Of a DNA stretch of 39,503 nucleotides, positions 1 to 6,455 are shown in pieces (the first letter of the stretch is position 1; each line of letters starts with the position of its first letter). The stretch comes from an uncultured Eubacteriales bacterium (GTDB lineage: Bacteria > Bacillota > Clostridia > Christensenellales > Aristaeellaceae). A model generated the notes under the pieces. The model was not told the DNA's origin, searched no databases, and saw only the letters and a program-made list of their open reading frames with translations. The translations under genes and the position numbers were made by a program. Location of the stretch: assembly GCA_900320085.1 (NCBI GenBank), contig ONRC01000017.1, positions 1 through 39,503 on the forward strand. The letters run 5' to 3'.

Positions 1-357
1 GCGATGAAATCAGGCGAAACGAGCAATGTCCGCATGAAGCGGACTTGCGACGATTGAGCCTGCGGAGAACGCCGCCAACCCGGATGCTTTGCATCCGGGA
101 AAAGCCAGGGAATCATCCGCAGGGGAAAGTTTACTTTCCCCTGCGGATTTTCCCAGGCTTTCTTAGGCCAGAAGCCCTCAAACTTTCCGTCACCCCAGCG
201 CGCCAGGCGGAACTTGTCTGCTTTCCTCAACAACGCAATATCGTCCGTTGCGGGTCCAGGGTCCTCAGGACCCTGGTTGGGGTCTGGGGCAAACAGCCCC
301 AGTGGTTCCCTTGGTGATTTAAAGTGCCAAATAAACATCTCAAAAAGGTCAATGCAA
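1..357. repeat. Hairpin-rich intergenic repeat DNA
   Basis: No credible gene lies here. The stretch holds a series of perfect hairpins: 28-33/39-44 (GTCCGC), 79-87/91-99 (CCCGGATGC, 3-nt loop), 115-129/134-148 (15 bp, loop TTTA, with outer partial pairing from about 101 to 161), 256-264/268-276 (CCAGGGTCC) and 284-290/296-302 (CTGGGGC). The segment 272-302 recurs in inverted orientation at 25913-25943 with two differences, so part of this DNA belongs to a dispersed repeat family. An open frame at 45-317 crosses these palindromes and is not taken as a gene. The DNA may be repeat-derived and may also affect transcript ends or stability for the ABC genes that follow. Confidence 0.6.
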
Positions 358-1386
358 ATGAACCACAATCATTTTTCCATCCGGGAGTACCTGTTTTGTT
401 CCCTGGCGCTGGTGGCCGTGCTGCTGCTTTGCGTGTGCGTGGGCAGCGTGAACGTACCGCTCAAGGACACGGTGACCGCCATCTGGAACAGCGTGTTCGG
501 CCTGCCGGTTCCGGAGGGCGTTTCCAAGTCCATCATTTTGTCCGTCCGCCTGCCCCGGGTGCTGTGTGTGGCGCTGAGCGGGGCGGCGCTGTCGCTGTGC
601 GGCGCGGCAATGCAGGGGCTGCTGCGCAACCCCCTGGCCGACGGCTCCACCCTGGGGGTGTCCGCCGGGGCGTCGCTAGGCGCGGTGGTGGCGCTGGCGT
701 TTGGCGTCACGGTGCCGGGGCTGCCCTACGCGGGCACCATGGGCATGGCGATGCTGTTTGCCTTCGGGTCGCTGATGCTGATCCTGTTCCTGGCCTACGG
801 GCTGGATAAAAGCCTGGCGACCCACTCCATCATCCTGATCGGCGTGATTTTTTCCATGTTCGCCTCCAGCCTCATGAGCCTGGTCATCTCCTTCGCCGGG
901 GAAAAAATCAAGTCCATCACCTTCTGGACCATGGGCTCCCTGTCTGGCAGCAATTACGCCTACGCGCTGATTTTGCTGGGCGCGCTGACGCTGTGCGGCG
1001 GGGTCATCCTGGGCCATGCCCGGGAGCTGAACGCCTTTGCTGTGGGCGAAGAAAACGCGGCTCACGTGGGCGTGAACGTGCGTCGGGTGAAGCTGACGCT
1101 GCTGATCGCGGTATCCATTCTGATCGGCGTGTGTGTGTCCATCGGCGGGACGATCGCTTTTGTGGGCCTGGTCACGCCCCACGCCGCGCGGCTGATCGTG
1201 GGGCCGAACCACAGGCGCCTGCTGCCCGCCTCCCTGTTTTCCGGGGCCATTTTCCTGCTGCTGGCGGATTTGGCCGCCCGGGTGGTGCTGCGGCCCATCG
1301 AGCTGTCCATCGGCGTGGTCACGTCGCTGGTGGGCGCGGTGGCCTTCGTGCTGATCTTCGCCCGCACGCGGAAGGGGGGAGCCTGA
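358..1386 (+). CDS. FecCD-family iron-complex ABC transporter permease
   Basis: Integral-membrane permease of the FecCD family, which moves ferric siderophores, haem or cobalamin across the cytoplasmic membrane. It has about 8-10 hydrophobic segments and the family-typical stretch containing GAAMQGLLRNPLADG followed by LGVSAGASLGA. The C-terminal part contains the usual GGTIAFVGLVTPHAAR motif. The frame is open from 214, but ATG 358 is preferred because AAAGG at 344-348 lies 9 nt upstream; ATG 352 would sit too close. It overlaps the following ATPase gene by one base (stop TGA 1384-1386, next ATG 1386-1388), so the two are surely co-translated. No substrate-binding protein gene is visible upstream, so the ligand cannot be named. 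The length of 342 residues is normal. Confidence 0.9.
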   Translation: MNHNHFSIREYLFCSLALVAVLLLCVCVGSVNVPLKDTVTAIWNSVFGLPVPEGVSKSIILSVRLPRVLCVALSGAALSLCGAAMQGLLRNPLADGSTLGVSAGASLGAVVALAFGVTVPGLPYAGTMGMAMLFAFGSLMLILFLAYGLDKSLATHSIILIGVIFSMFASSLMSLVISFAGEKIKSITFWTMGSLSGSNYAYALILLGALTLCGGVILGHARELNAFAVGEENAAHVGVNVRRVKLTLLIAVSILIGVCVSIGGTIAFVGLVTPHAARLIVGPNHRRLLPASLFSGAIFLLLADLAARVVLRPIELSIGVVTSLVGAVAFVLIFARTRKGGA

Positions 1387-2144
1387 TGCTGCAAGGAAAC
1401 AATCTGACCGTGCAATACGGCGCTCAAACGGCGGTGAACCGGGTTTCCTTTTCGCTCCGGCCGGGCCAATGGCTGATGCTGGCCGGGCCCAACGGTGCGG
1501 GCAAAAGCACGCTGATCCGCGCTGTGGCCCAGACCATTCCTTATACGGGACGAATCACGCTGGACGGGCGCGACCTGCGCTCCCTGCGCCCGGCGGAACG
1601 GGCAAGGGAGATTGCCGTCCTGGCCCAGCACAACAGCGCCCAGTATGGGTATACAGTGGAAGAAATCGTGCAGCTGGGCCGGTACGCCCATCGGAAGGGC
1701 TTCCTTTCCTCCAAGCCGGAGGGGGAAGATCAGCGCGTGGACAGCGCGTTGGCATTAACTGGCCTGACGGAATACAGGCACCGCAGCGTGCTCACCCTGT
1801 CCGGCGGGGAATTGCAGCGGGTGTTCCTGGCCCAGGTGTTCGCCCAGGACCCGAAAGTGCTGCTGCTGGACGAGCCCGCCAACCATCTGGATCTGCCCTA
1901 TCAGCAGCACATTTTTTCCCTGCTGTCGGATTGGCTGCGGGAGCCGGGCCGGGCGGTGCTGTCCGTGGTGCACGATCTGAGCCTGGCGAAAAAGTACGGC
2001 ACCCACGCCCTGCTGATGCACCGGGGGCACAGCGTGGCTTACGGCGAAACCGACGCGGTGCTGACCCCCTCCAACCTGCAATCCGTATACGGGATGGATG
2101 TTTCCGCCTGGATGAAGGATCTGTTATCGCAATGGAACGCGTGA
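1386..2144 (+). CDS. FecE-like ABC transporter ATPase
   Basis: Cytoplasmic ATPase partner of the preceding FecCD permease, 252 residues, typical for the FecE/BtuD/FhuC class. Walker A is GPNGAGKST (about residues 34-42), the ABC signature is LSGGELQR, Walker B is VLLLDEP, and the switch histidine lies in VVHDLS. The start overlaps the permease stop. The gene ends inside a perfect intrinsic terminator, closing a two-gene unit. The specific ligand (siderophore, haem, cobalamin) cannot be read from this subunit. No matching binding protein is in the window, so it may lie to the left of the edge or be encoded elsewhere. Confidence 0.92.
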   Translation: MLQGNNLTVQYGAQTAVNRVSFSLRPGQWLMLAGPNGAGKSTLIRAVAQTIPYTGRITLDGRDLRSLRPAERAREIAVLAQHNSAQYGYTVEEIVQLGRYAHRKGFLSSKPEGEDQRVDSALALTGLTEYRHRSVLTLSGGELQRVFLAQVFAQDPKVLLLDEPANHLDLPYQQHIFSLLSDWLREPGRAVLSVVHDLSLAKKYGTHALLMHRGHSVAYGETDAVLTPSNLQSVYGMDVSAWMKDLLSQWNA

Positions 2145-2163
2145 AGGGCGTTCCATTTTTCAT
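2131..2163 (+). terminator. Intrinsic terminator of the FecCD/FecE unit
   Basis: Perfect 10-bp stem AATGGAACGC (2131-2140) / GCGTTCCATT (2148-2157) with a 7-nt loop, running into T residues. It overlaps the last codons and stop of the ATPase gene. Confidence 0.85.
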
Positions 2164-2193
2164 GTCCCAAATGACGAAATTTCTACCATCCTG

Positions 2194-2222
2194 TTGACAT
2201 GAAACGCAAAAAACTGTATAGT
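2194..2222 (+). promoter_or_regulatory. Sigma-A-type promoter of the DRTGG / HATPase / hydrogenase-like operon
   Basis: TTGACA (2194-2199), a 17-nt spacer and TATAGT (2217-2222). It lies about 50 nt upstream of the DRTGG start and just after the preceding terminator, so the three genes form an independent unit. Confidence 0.85.
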
Positions 2223-2270
2223 TTATGATAGAAATTTTATTTCCTATTCTTATTTTTGCGGGGGATGTAT

Positions 2271-2642
2271 ATGACGCTCGGCGATATGGTGCAGGTACTG
2301 CACGCCAAAGTATTGGTTGGAGAAGAAAAGCTGGAAACGCCCGCGCTGACGGCCTGCTGCTCGGATTTGATGAGCGACGTGCTGGCCTTCGTCAACGAAA
2401 AAACCGTGCTCATCACGGGGCTGACCAACCCCCATGTGCTGCGCACGGCGGACATGCTGGATTTAAAATGCCTGGTGTTTGCCCGGGGCAAGGTGCCCAC
2501 GGACGACATTCTGGAGGGCGCGGCGGATCAGGGCCTGGTGGTCATGACCACGAAGGTGACCGCCTTCACCGCCTGCGGCCTCTTGTATGAAGCGGGCCTG
2601 CGGGGCGTGCCCATCGAATGGCCGGAGGGAGAAGAAGGATGA
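2271..2642 (+). CDS. DRTGG-domain protein
   Basis: Small cytoplasmic protein of 123 residues resembling stand-alone DRTGG-domain proteins. This fold is also found next to CBS domains and in phosphotransacetylase-like proteins, where it is thought to bind nucleotides or act in regulation. The start at ATG 2271 is chosen because GGGGG at 2260-2264 lies 6 nt upstream; ATG 2265 would abut that site. The stop overlaps the next ATG (ATGA at 2639-2642), indicating translational coupling. In anaerobic clostridia and Thermotoga, stand-alone DRTGG genes accompany [FeFe]-hydrogenase genes, as here. The biochemical role is unknown; a sensor or regulator part is an inference from context. Confidence 0.75.
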   Translation: MTLGDMVQVLHAKVLVGEEKLETPALTACCSDLMSDVLAFVNEKTVLITGLTNPHVLRTADMLDLKCLVFARGKVPTDDILEGAADQGLVVMTTKVTAFTACGLLYEAGLRGVPIEWPEGEEG

Positions 2643-3067
2643 GCGAAAGCTTTATTCACGCCGAATACCCCGTCGCCAAGGGGGATTACACCCGCGCGGG
2701 CGAAGCCTCCACGGACATCAAGCGCCGCCTGCGCCAGCTGGGCGTGGGCAGCAATGTGATGCGCCGGGTGGCGGTGGCCTCCTATGAAGTGGAATTGAAC
2801 CTGGTCATCCACTCCGACGGGGGCAAACTGACCCTGGACGTGGACACGGACGGGGTGCTGCTGGTCAGCGAGGACGTGGGCCCCGGCATCGCCGATATTT
2901 CCATGGCCATGCGGGAGGGCTACTCCACCGCCAGCGAGGAGGCCCGCTCCCTGGGCTTTGGCGCGGGCATGGGCCTGCCCAACATGAAACGAAACGCCGA
3001 CGAGTTCGACATACAAAGTGAACTGGGCAAAGGAACGCGCATCAGCATGCGCTTCCGATTAGCCTGA
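2639..3067 (+). CDS. RsbW/anti-sigma-like HATPase_c protein
   Basis: A 142-residue stand-alone GHKL ATP-binding domain, like serine kinases or anti-sigma factors of the RsbW/SpoIIAB type. Visible boxes are a polar N-box-like segment EVELNLVIHSDGG, a G1-like DVGPGIADI, and GFGAGMGLPNMKRNAD followed by GKGTRISMRF near the C-terminus. The classical N-box asparagine appears in EVELN. It has no sensor or transmembrane segment. It overlaps the DRTGG gene by 4 nt and lies 13 nt before the hydrogenase-like gene. Such proteins regularly occur in this three-gene module. A signalling output is inferred, and its partner protein is not identifiable here. Confidence 0.82.
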   Translation: MSESFIHAEYPVAKGDYTRAGEASTDIKRRLRQLGVGSNVMRRVAVASYEVELNLVIHSDGGKLTLDVDTDGVLLVSEDVGPGIADISMAMREGYSTASEEARSLGFGAGMGLPNMKRNADEFDIQSELGKGTRISMRFRLA

Positions 3068-3080
3068 GAAAGGCGCGATC

Positions 3081-4388
3081 ATGGAACAGACAACCAACCG
3101 CTACCATTCCGTCCGCCTGGACAAGACGCGATGCAAGGGCTGCACCAACTGCTTAAAGCACTGCCCCACCGAGGCCATCCGCGTCCGCGACGGCCGGGCG
3201 CATATCATTGACGAAAGGTGCATCGACTGCGGCGAGTGCATCCGCATCTGCGAATACCATGCCAAGGTGGCCGTGACGGACGATCTGAGCGCGATCCACG
3301 GCTTCCCCCACGCCATCGCCCTGCCCGCGCCCAGCCTGTACGGCCAGTTCAAGGAAATCAAATCCATCAGCCCCGTACTGGACGCGCTGAAGGCCATCGG
3401 GTTTGAGGAAGTGTTCGAGGTGGCCCGGGGCGCGGACATCGTCAGCCGGGCCATTCATGAAAAGCTGCGGGAGCCGGGGCTGCCAAAGCCCCTGATTTCC
3501 TCCGCCTGCCCCGCAGTGGTGCGGCTGATTCAGGTGCGCTTTCCCGACCTGATTCCCAACATCGTGGACATCCGCCAGCCCATTGAGGTGGCGGCGGAGA
3601 TCGCCAAGGACGAGTTCTGCCGCAAGCATCATTGCCCGCCGGAGGACGTGGGGGTGTTCTTCATCACGCCCTGCCCCGCGAAAATGACCGCCATTCGCTC
3701 GCCCATCGGTCAGAAAAAGTCCGCCATCGACGGCGCGATTTCCATGATGGAAATATACGGCAAGATGATGCCGCATATCGGCCGCATCCTGGCCCATCCC
3801 ACCCAGCCCTCCTCCACCATCTTCGGCGTGCGCTGGGCGGCCAGCAGCGGCGAGGCCAACGCGGTGTGCCCCGACAACTCCCTGGCCGTGGACGGCATCC
3901 AGAACGTCAGCCGCGTGCTGGAGGAAATCGAAAACAACATGCTCAGCGACCTGGTGTTCTTCGAGGGCAACGCCTGCATCGGCGGCTGCGTGGGCGGCCC
4001 GCTGAACTTTGAAAACAACTACGTGGCGAAAAACGCCATCCGCAAGCTCAGCCGCGCCTGCTCCAAGGAGAATCCCGTGGACGCGGTGCCCGCCTCCATG
4101 CTGACCAAGTATCCGCTGTACTTTGACGCCGAGATCGAGCCCAACCCCGCCATGAAGCTGGATGACAACATGGTGGAGGCCATGAAGAAGATGGCCCGGA
4201 TGAACGCCATCCTGGAGGGCCTGCCGGGCTACGACTGCGGCTCCTGCGGCTCCCCCACCTGCCGCACCTTCGCCGAGGACATCGTGCGGGGCTACTGCAC
4301 CGAAATGGACTGCATCCATAAGCTCAAGGACCAGCTGAAAATCATGGCCGAGCGCATGGTGGAGCTGGCGCAAACCAAGCGGGAATGA
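3081..4388 (+). CDS. [FeFe]-hydrogenase-like iron-sulfur protein with altered H-cluster surroundings
   Basis: 435 residues. The N-terminus has two 4Fe-4S motifs (C18/21/24/28 and C47/50/53/57). The middle is the [FeFe]-hydrogenase large-subunit domain. The C-terminus carries another cluster motif (C386, C389, C394, C411) like the Fe-S domain of corrinoid/ACS-type proteins. The four H-cluster cysteines are kept: C143, C198, C299 and C303. Residues needed for fast catalysis in CpI-type enzymes are changed: the proton-relay cysteine of TSCCP is A142, the methionine before PC is T196, the relay glutamate after PCxxK is A204, and the methionine of ExMxC is N297. This suggests a sensory or slow enzyme rather than a bulk H2 producer. 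It is the last gene of the unit; no HydB/HydC or maturase gene is present. Confidence 0.85.
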   Translation: MEQTTNRYHSVRLDKTRCKGCTNCLKHCPTEAIRVRDGRAHIIDERCIDCGECIRICEYHAKVAVTDDLSAIHGFPHAIALPAPSLYGQFKEIKSISPVLDALKAIGFEEVFEVARGADIVSRAIHEKLREPGLPKPLISSACPAVVRLIQVRFPDLIPNIVDIRQPIEVAAEIAKDEFCRKHHCPPEDVGVFFITPCPAKMTAIRSPIGQKKSAIDGAISMMEIYGKMMPHIGRILAHPTQPSSTIFGVRWAASSGEANAVCPDNSLAVDGIQNVSRVLEEIENNMLSDLVFFEGNACIGGCVGGPLNFENNYVAKNAIRKLSRACSKENPVDAVPASMLTKYPLYFDAEIEPNPAMKLDDNMVEAMKKMARMNAILEGLPGYDCGSCGSPTCRTFAEDIVRGYCTEMDCIHKLKDQLKIMAERMVELAQTKRE

Positions 4389-4476
4389 CAGAGAAAAGGC
4401 TCTTTGATGGACGCTTTCAGTCATGAAGTGTGGAGTTTTATATTATCCGGTTCCTGAATCATTGAATCAAAGGGCA

Positions 4477-4701
4477 CTCCAAAAGCCTTCCCCTTGCAGG
4501 GGAAGGTGGGCCGCGCGGAACCAAGAATGGGAGAGGAATCAAGCGTTTTCGCGCGGCTCGGATGAGGTAAACTCACCCGATAATAGATGAACAAGCAACA
4601 GGAAGGAGCACCTCATCCGTCAGGCGCGAATGAACTTGATCCCACTTTCCATTTTGTCTCCGCGCCTGACACCTTCCCCTCCGAGGGGAAGGCTTTTGGA
4701 G
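4477..4701. repeat. Nested palindromic intergenic repeat (MITE-like)
   Basis: The 380 nt between the hydrogenase-like gene and the amylase contain no credible gene but a nested palindrome. The outer arms CTCCAAAAGCCTTCCCCT (4477-4494) and 4684-4701 are an 18-bp perfect inverted repeat. Further matched pairs lie inside: 4498-4508 with 4670-4680 (AGGGGAAGGTG), 4620-4628 with 4661-4669 (TCAGGCGCG), and 4560-4568 with 4611-4619 (GGATGAGGT). Each outer end can also fold locally (CCTTCCCC/GGGGAAGG). It resembles the short non-coding palindromic repeats common between genes of gut clostridia. It could also form a strong RNA structure that ends or protects transcripts. Confidence 0.75.
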
Positions 4702-4768
4702 ACGCCTTTCTTCCTTGTATTCCCGATTCAAAGTGCTCTTATGAAAAATCAGAAAGCAGGTGACGATC

Positions 4769-6343
4769 ATGCGGAGGATGCTGTGCGTCCTGGTGGCGCT
4801 TTTACTGCTTTGCCCATCTTCCTTGGCGGAAACGAAGAGCAGTGACGGGGTGGATGATTTGAACCGGGTGTTTTATGAAATCTTTGTGGGCTCCTTTTCC
4901 GATTCCAACGGCGACGGCGTGGGCGACCTGCGGGGCATCATCAACCGCATGGACTACCTGAACGACGGCGACCCCGAATCCAATACCAGTTTGGGCGTGG
5001 AGGGAATCTGGCTGACGCCGGTTTTCGCGTCTCCATCCTACCACAAGTACGACGTGACGGACTTCTATGCCATCGACCCGGCCTTCGGCACCATGGACGA
5101 TTTGAAAGAACTGATCGCCCTTTGCCATGGGCGGAACGTAAAGATCATATTGGATCTGCCCCTCAACCACACCGGCGCGCAGAACCGCTGGTTCAAGAAT
5201 TTCCTGAACGCCCACACCCTGAACAACCCGGACAACGCCTATTATGATTTTTTCACCTGGCTTCCCCTGGAGGCCGCCGCGCCCGCGGGACGCCACTTCA
5301 CCACGTCCAAGCAGGCGAAGCTGAAATACGAAAGCAACTTTTCCGATTCCATGCCGGAGCTGAACTATGACCTGCCCGCCGTGCGGGAAGCGGTCTTGAA
5401 AATCGCTTTGTATTATCTGGACCTGGGCGTGGACGGCTTCCGCTTCGACGCAGCGAAGTACCTTTATCTGGGGGACAACCCCGCCTGCGTGGACTTCTGG
5501 CAGTGGTACATCGGCGAACTGCGCAAGGTGAAGCCCGACCTGTACACCGTGGCGGAAGTCTGGGACGGGGAAGGCGTGATCGACCAGTTTCTTCCCGCTA
5601 CGAATTGCTTCAATTTCACCACCAGCCAGTCTGAGGGCCTGATTGCCGAAACCGCCAAGGCGGGCAACGTGAACCGCTTCACCGCCTACATCGAAAAGTA
5701 CCAGCAAAAAATCACGGAGATCAGCCCCTACACCATGAACCTGCTGTTCATTTCCAACCACGATATGGACCGGGCGGCGGGCTATCTGCCCGTCACCAAT
5801 GGCCAAATGATGATGGCCGCCAATTTGTATCTGCTCTCCCCCGGCTCTCCGTTCATTTACTATGGCGAGGAGCTCGGAATGAAGGGCTCCCGCGGCGGCG
5901 CGAACACCGACGCCAACCGGCGTCTGGCCATGCTCTGGGGCGACGGCGACACAGTGCGCGACCCGGTAGGCGCCACCTACGACGCGTCAAAGCAAACCGC
6001 CAAGCCCGTCAAGGAGCAGCTGGAACAATCTTACAGCCTGTTCAACTACTACCGTCGGCTGCTGAAAATCCGCAGGGACCACCCCGCCATCGCCAAGGGC
6101 AATTATACCGCCCTCACGATTCCCGACAGCAAGGCGGGCGGCTTCGTTTCCACCTGGGACGGGGAGACCGTGGCCTTGTTCCACAACACCACCCCCCGCG
6201 ACGTGAAAATCGACCTGACCGCCTGCACTGATCAGGCCTTCGATAAGATCAGCGCTTCCATCGGCCTGGGGGAAGCGTTCCTGAACGGTTCCTTCCTCAC
6301 CCTGGAAGGCCAGACCACGGCGGTGCTGACAGCAGCCCAGTAA
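4769..6343 (+). CDS. Secreted GH13 alpha-amylase-family hydrolase
   Basis: 524 residues. A type I signal peptide (about 1-20, ending SSLA|ET) predicts export. All four GH13 regions are present: region I D129-H134 (DLPLNH), region II GFRFDAAK with nucleophile D227, region III with acid/base E263 (VAEVW), and region IV N330-H331-D332. A DSNGDGVGD loop (45-53) is typical of calcium-binding oligo-1,6-glucosidase/amylase relatives. A beta-sandwich C-terminal domain ends the protein. The frame is open from GTG 4760, but ATG 4769 has AGAAAGCAGG 8 nt upstream and begins the signal peptide. Likely substrates are starch-type alpha-glucans or maltooligosaccharides. It is a single-gene unit with its own terminator, transcribed towards the GH3 gene. 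Confidence 0.92.
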   Translation: MRRMLCVLVALLLLCPSSLAETKSSDGVDDLNRVFYEIFVGSFSDSNGDGVGDLRGIINRMDYLNDGDPESNTSLGVEGIWLTPVFASPSYHKYDVTDFYAIDPAFGTMDDLKELIALCHGRNVKIILDLPLNHTGAQNRWFKNFLNAHTLNNPDNAYYDFFTWLPLEAAAPAGRHFTTSKQAKLKYESNFSDSMPELNYDLPAVREAVLKIALYYLDLGVDGFRFDAAKYLYLGDNPACVDFWQWYIGELRKVKPDLYTVAEVWDGEGVIDQFLPATNCFNFTTSQSEGLIAETAKAGNVNRFTAYIEKYQQKITEISPYTMNLLFISNHDMDRAAGYLPVTNGQMMMAANLYLLSPGSPFIYYGEELGMKGSRGGANTDANRRLAMLWGDGDTVRDPVGATYDASKQTAKPVKEQLEQSYSLFNYYRRLLKIRRDHPAIAKGNYTALTIPDSKAGGFVSTWDGETVALFHNTTPRDVKIDLTACTDQAFDKISASIGLGEAFLNGSFLTLEGQTTAVLTAAQ

Positions 6344-6357
6344 ACCCAGCTTGAATC

Positions 6358-6393
6358 AAATGACCATCCATGCATACGGGATGGTCATTTTTT
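6358..6393 (+). terminator. Intrinsic terminator after the amylase gene
   Basis: 12-bp stem AAATGACCATCC (6358-6369) / GGATGGTCATTT (6379-6390) with a 9-nt loop, then TTT. Confidence 0.88.
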
Positions 6394-6398
6394 CTGTA

Positions 6399-6426
6399 CA
6401 AAAAGCCGGGCTCCGAGGAGCCCGGC
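6399..6426 (-). terminator. Intrinsic terminator of the GH3 gene
   Basis: On the minus strand the GC-rich palindrome 6405-6426 (GCCGGGCTCC / GGAGCCCGGC) is followed by TTTTT. It lies about 30 nt past the GH3 stop and back-to-back with the amylase terminator. Confidence 0.85.
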
Positions 6427-6455
6427 GGACAATTGGTGGTTGGATGAATCTGCGA

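Noticed and set aside
45..317. 90-codon frame at the left edge
   Set aside because: It runs through several perfect palindromes and a dispersed repeat, and has no ribosome site or family resemblance.
3081..4388. Annotation as a normal catalytic [FeFe] hydrogenase
   Set aside because: The proton-relay cysteine and glutamate and two active-site methionines are replaced, and no partner subunits are present.
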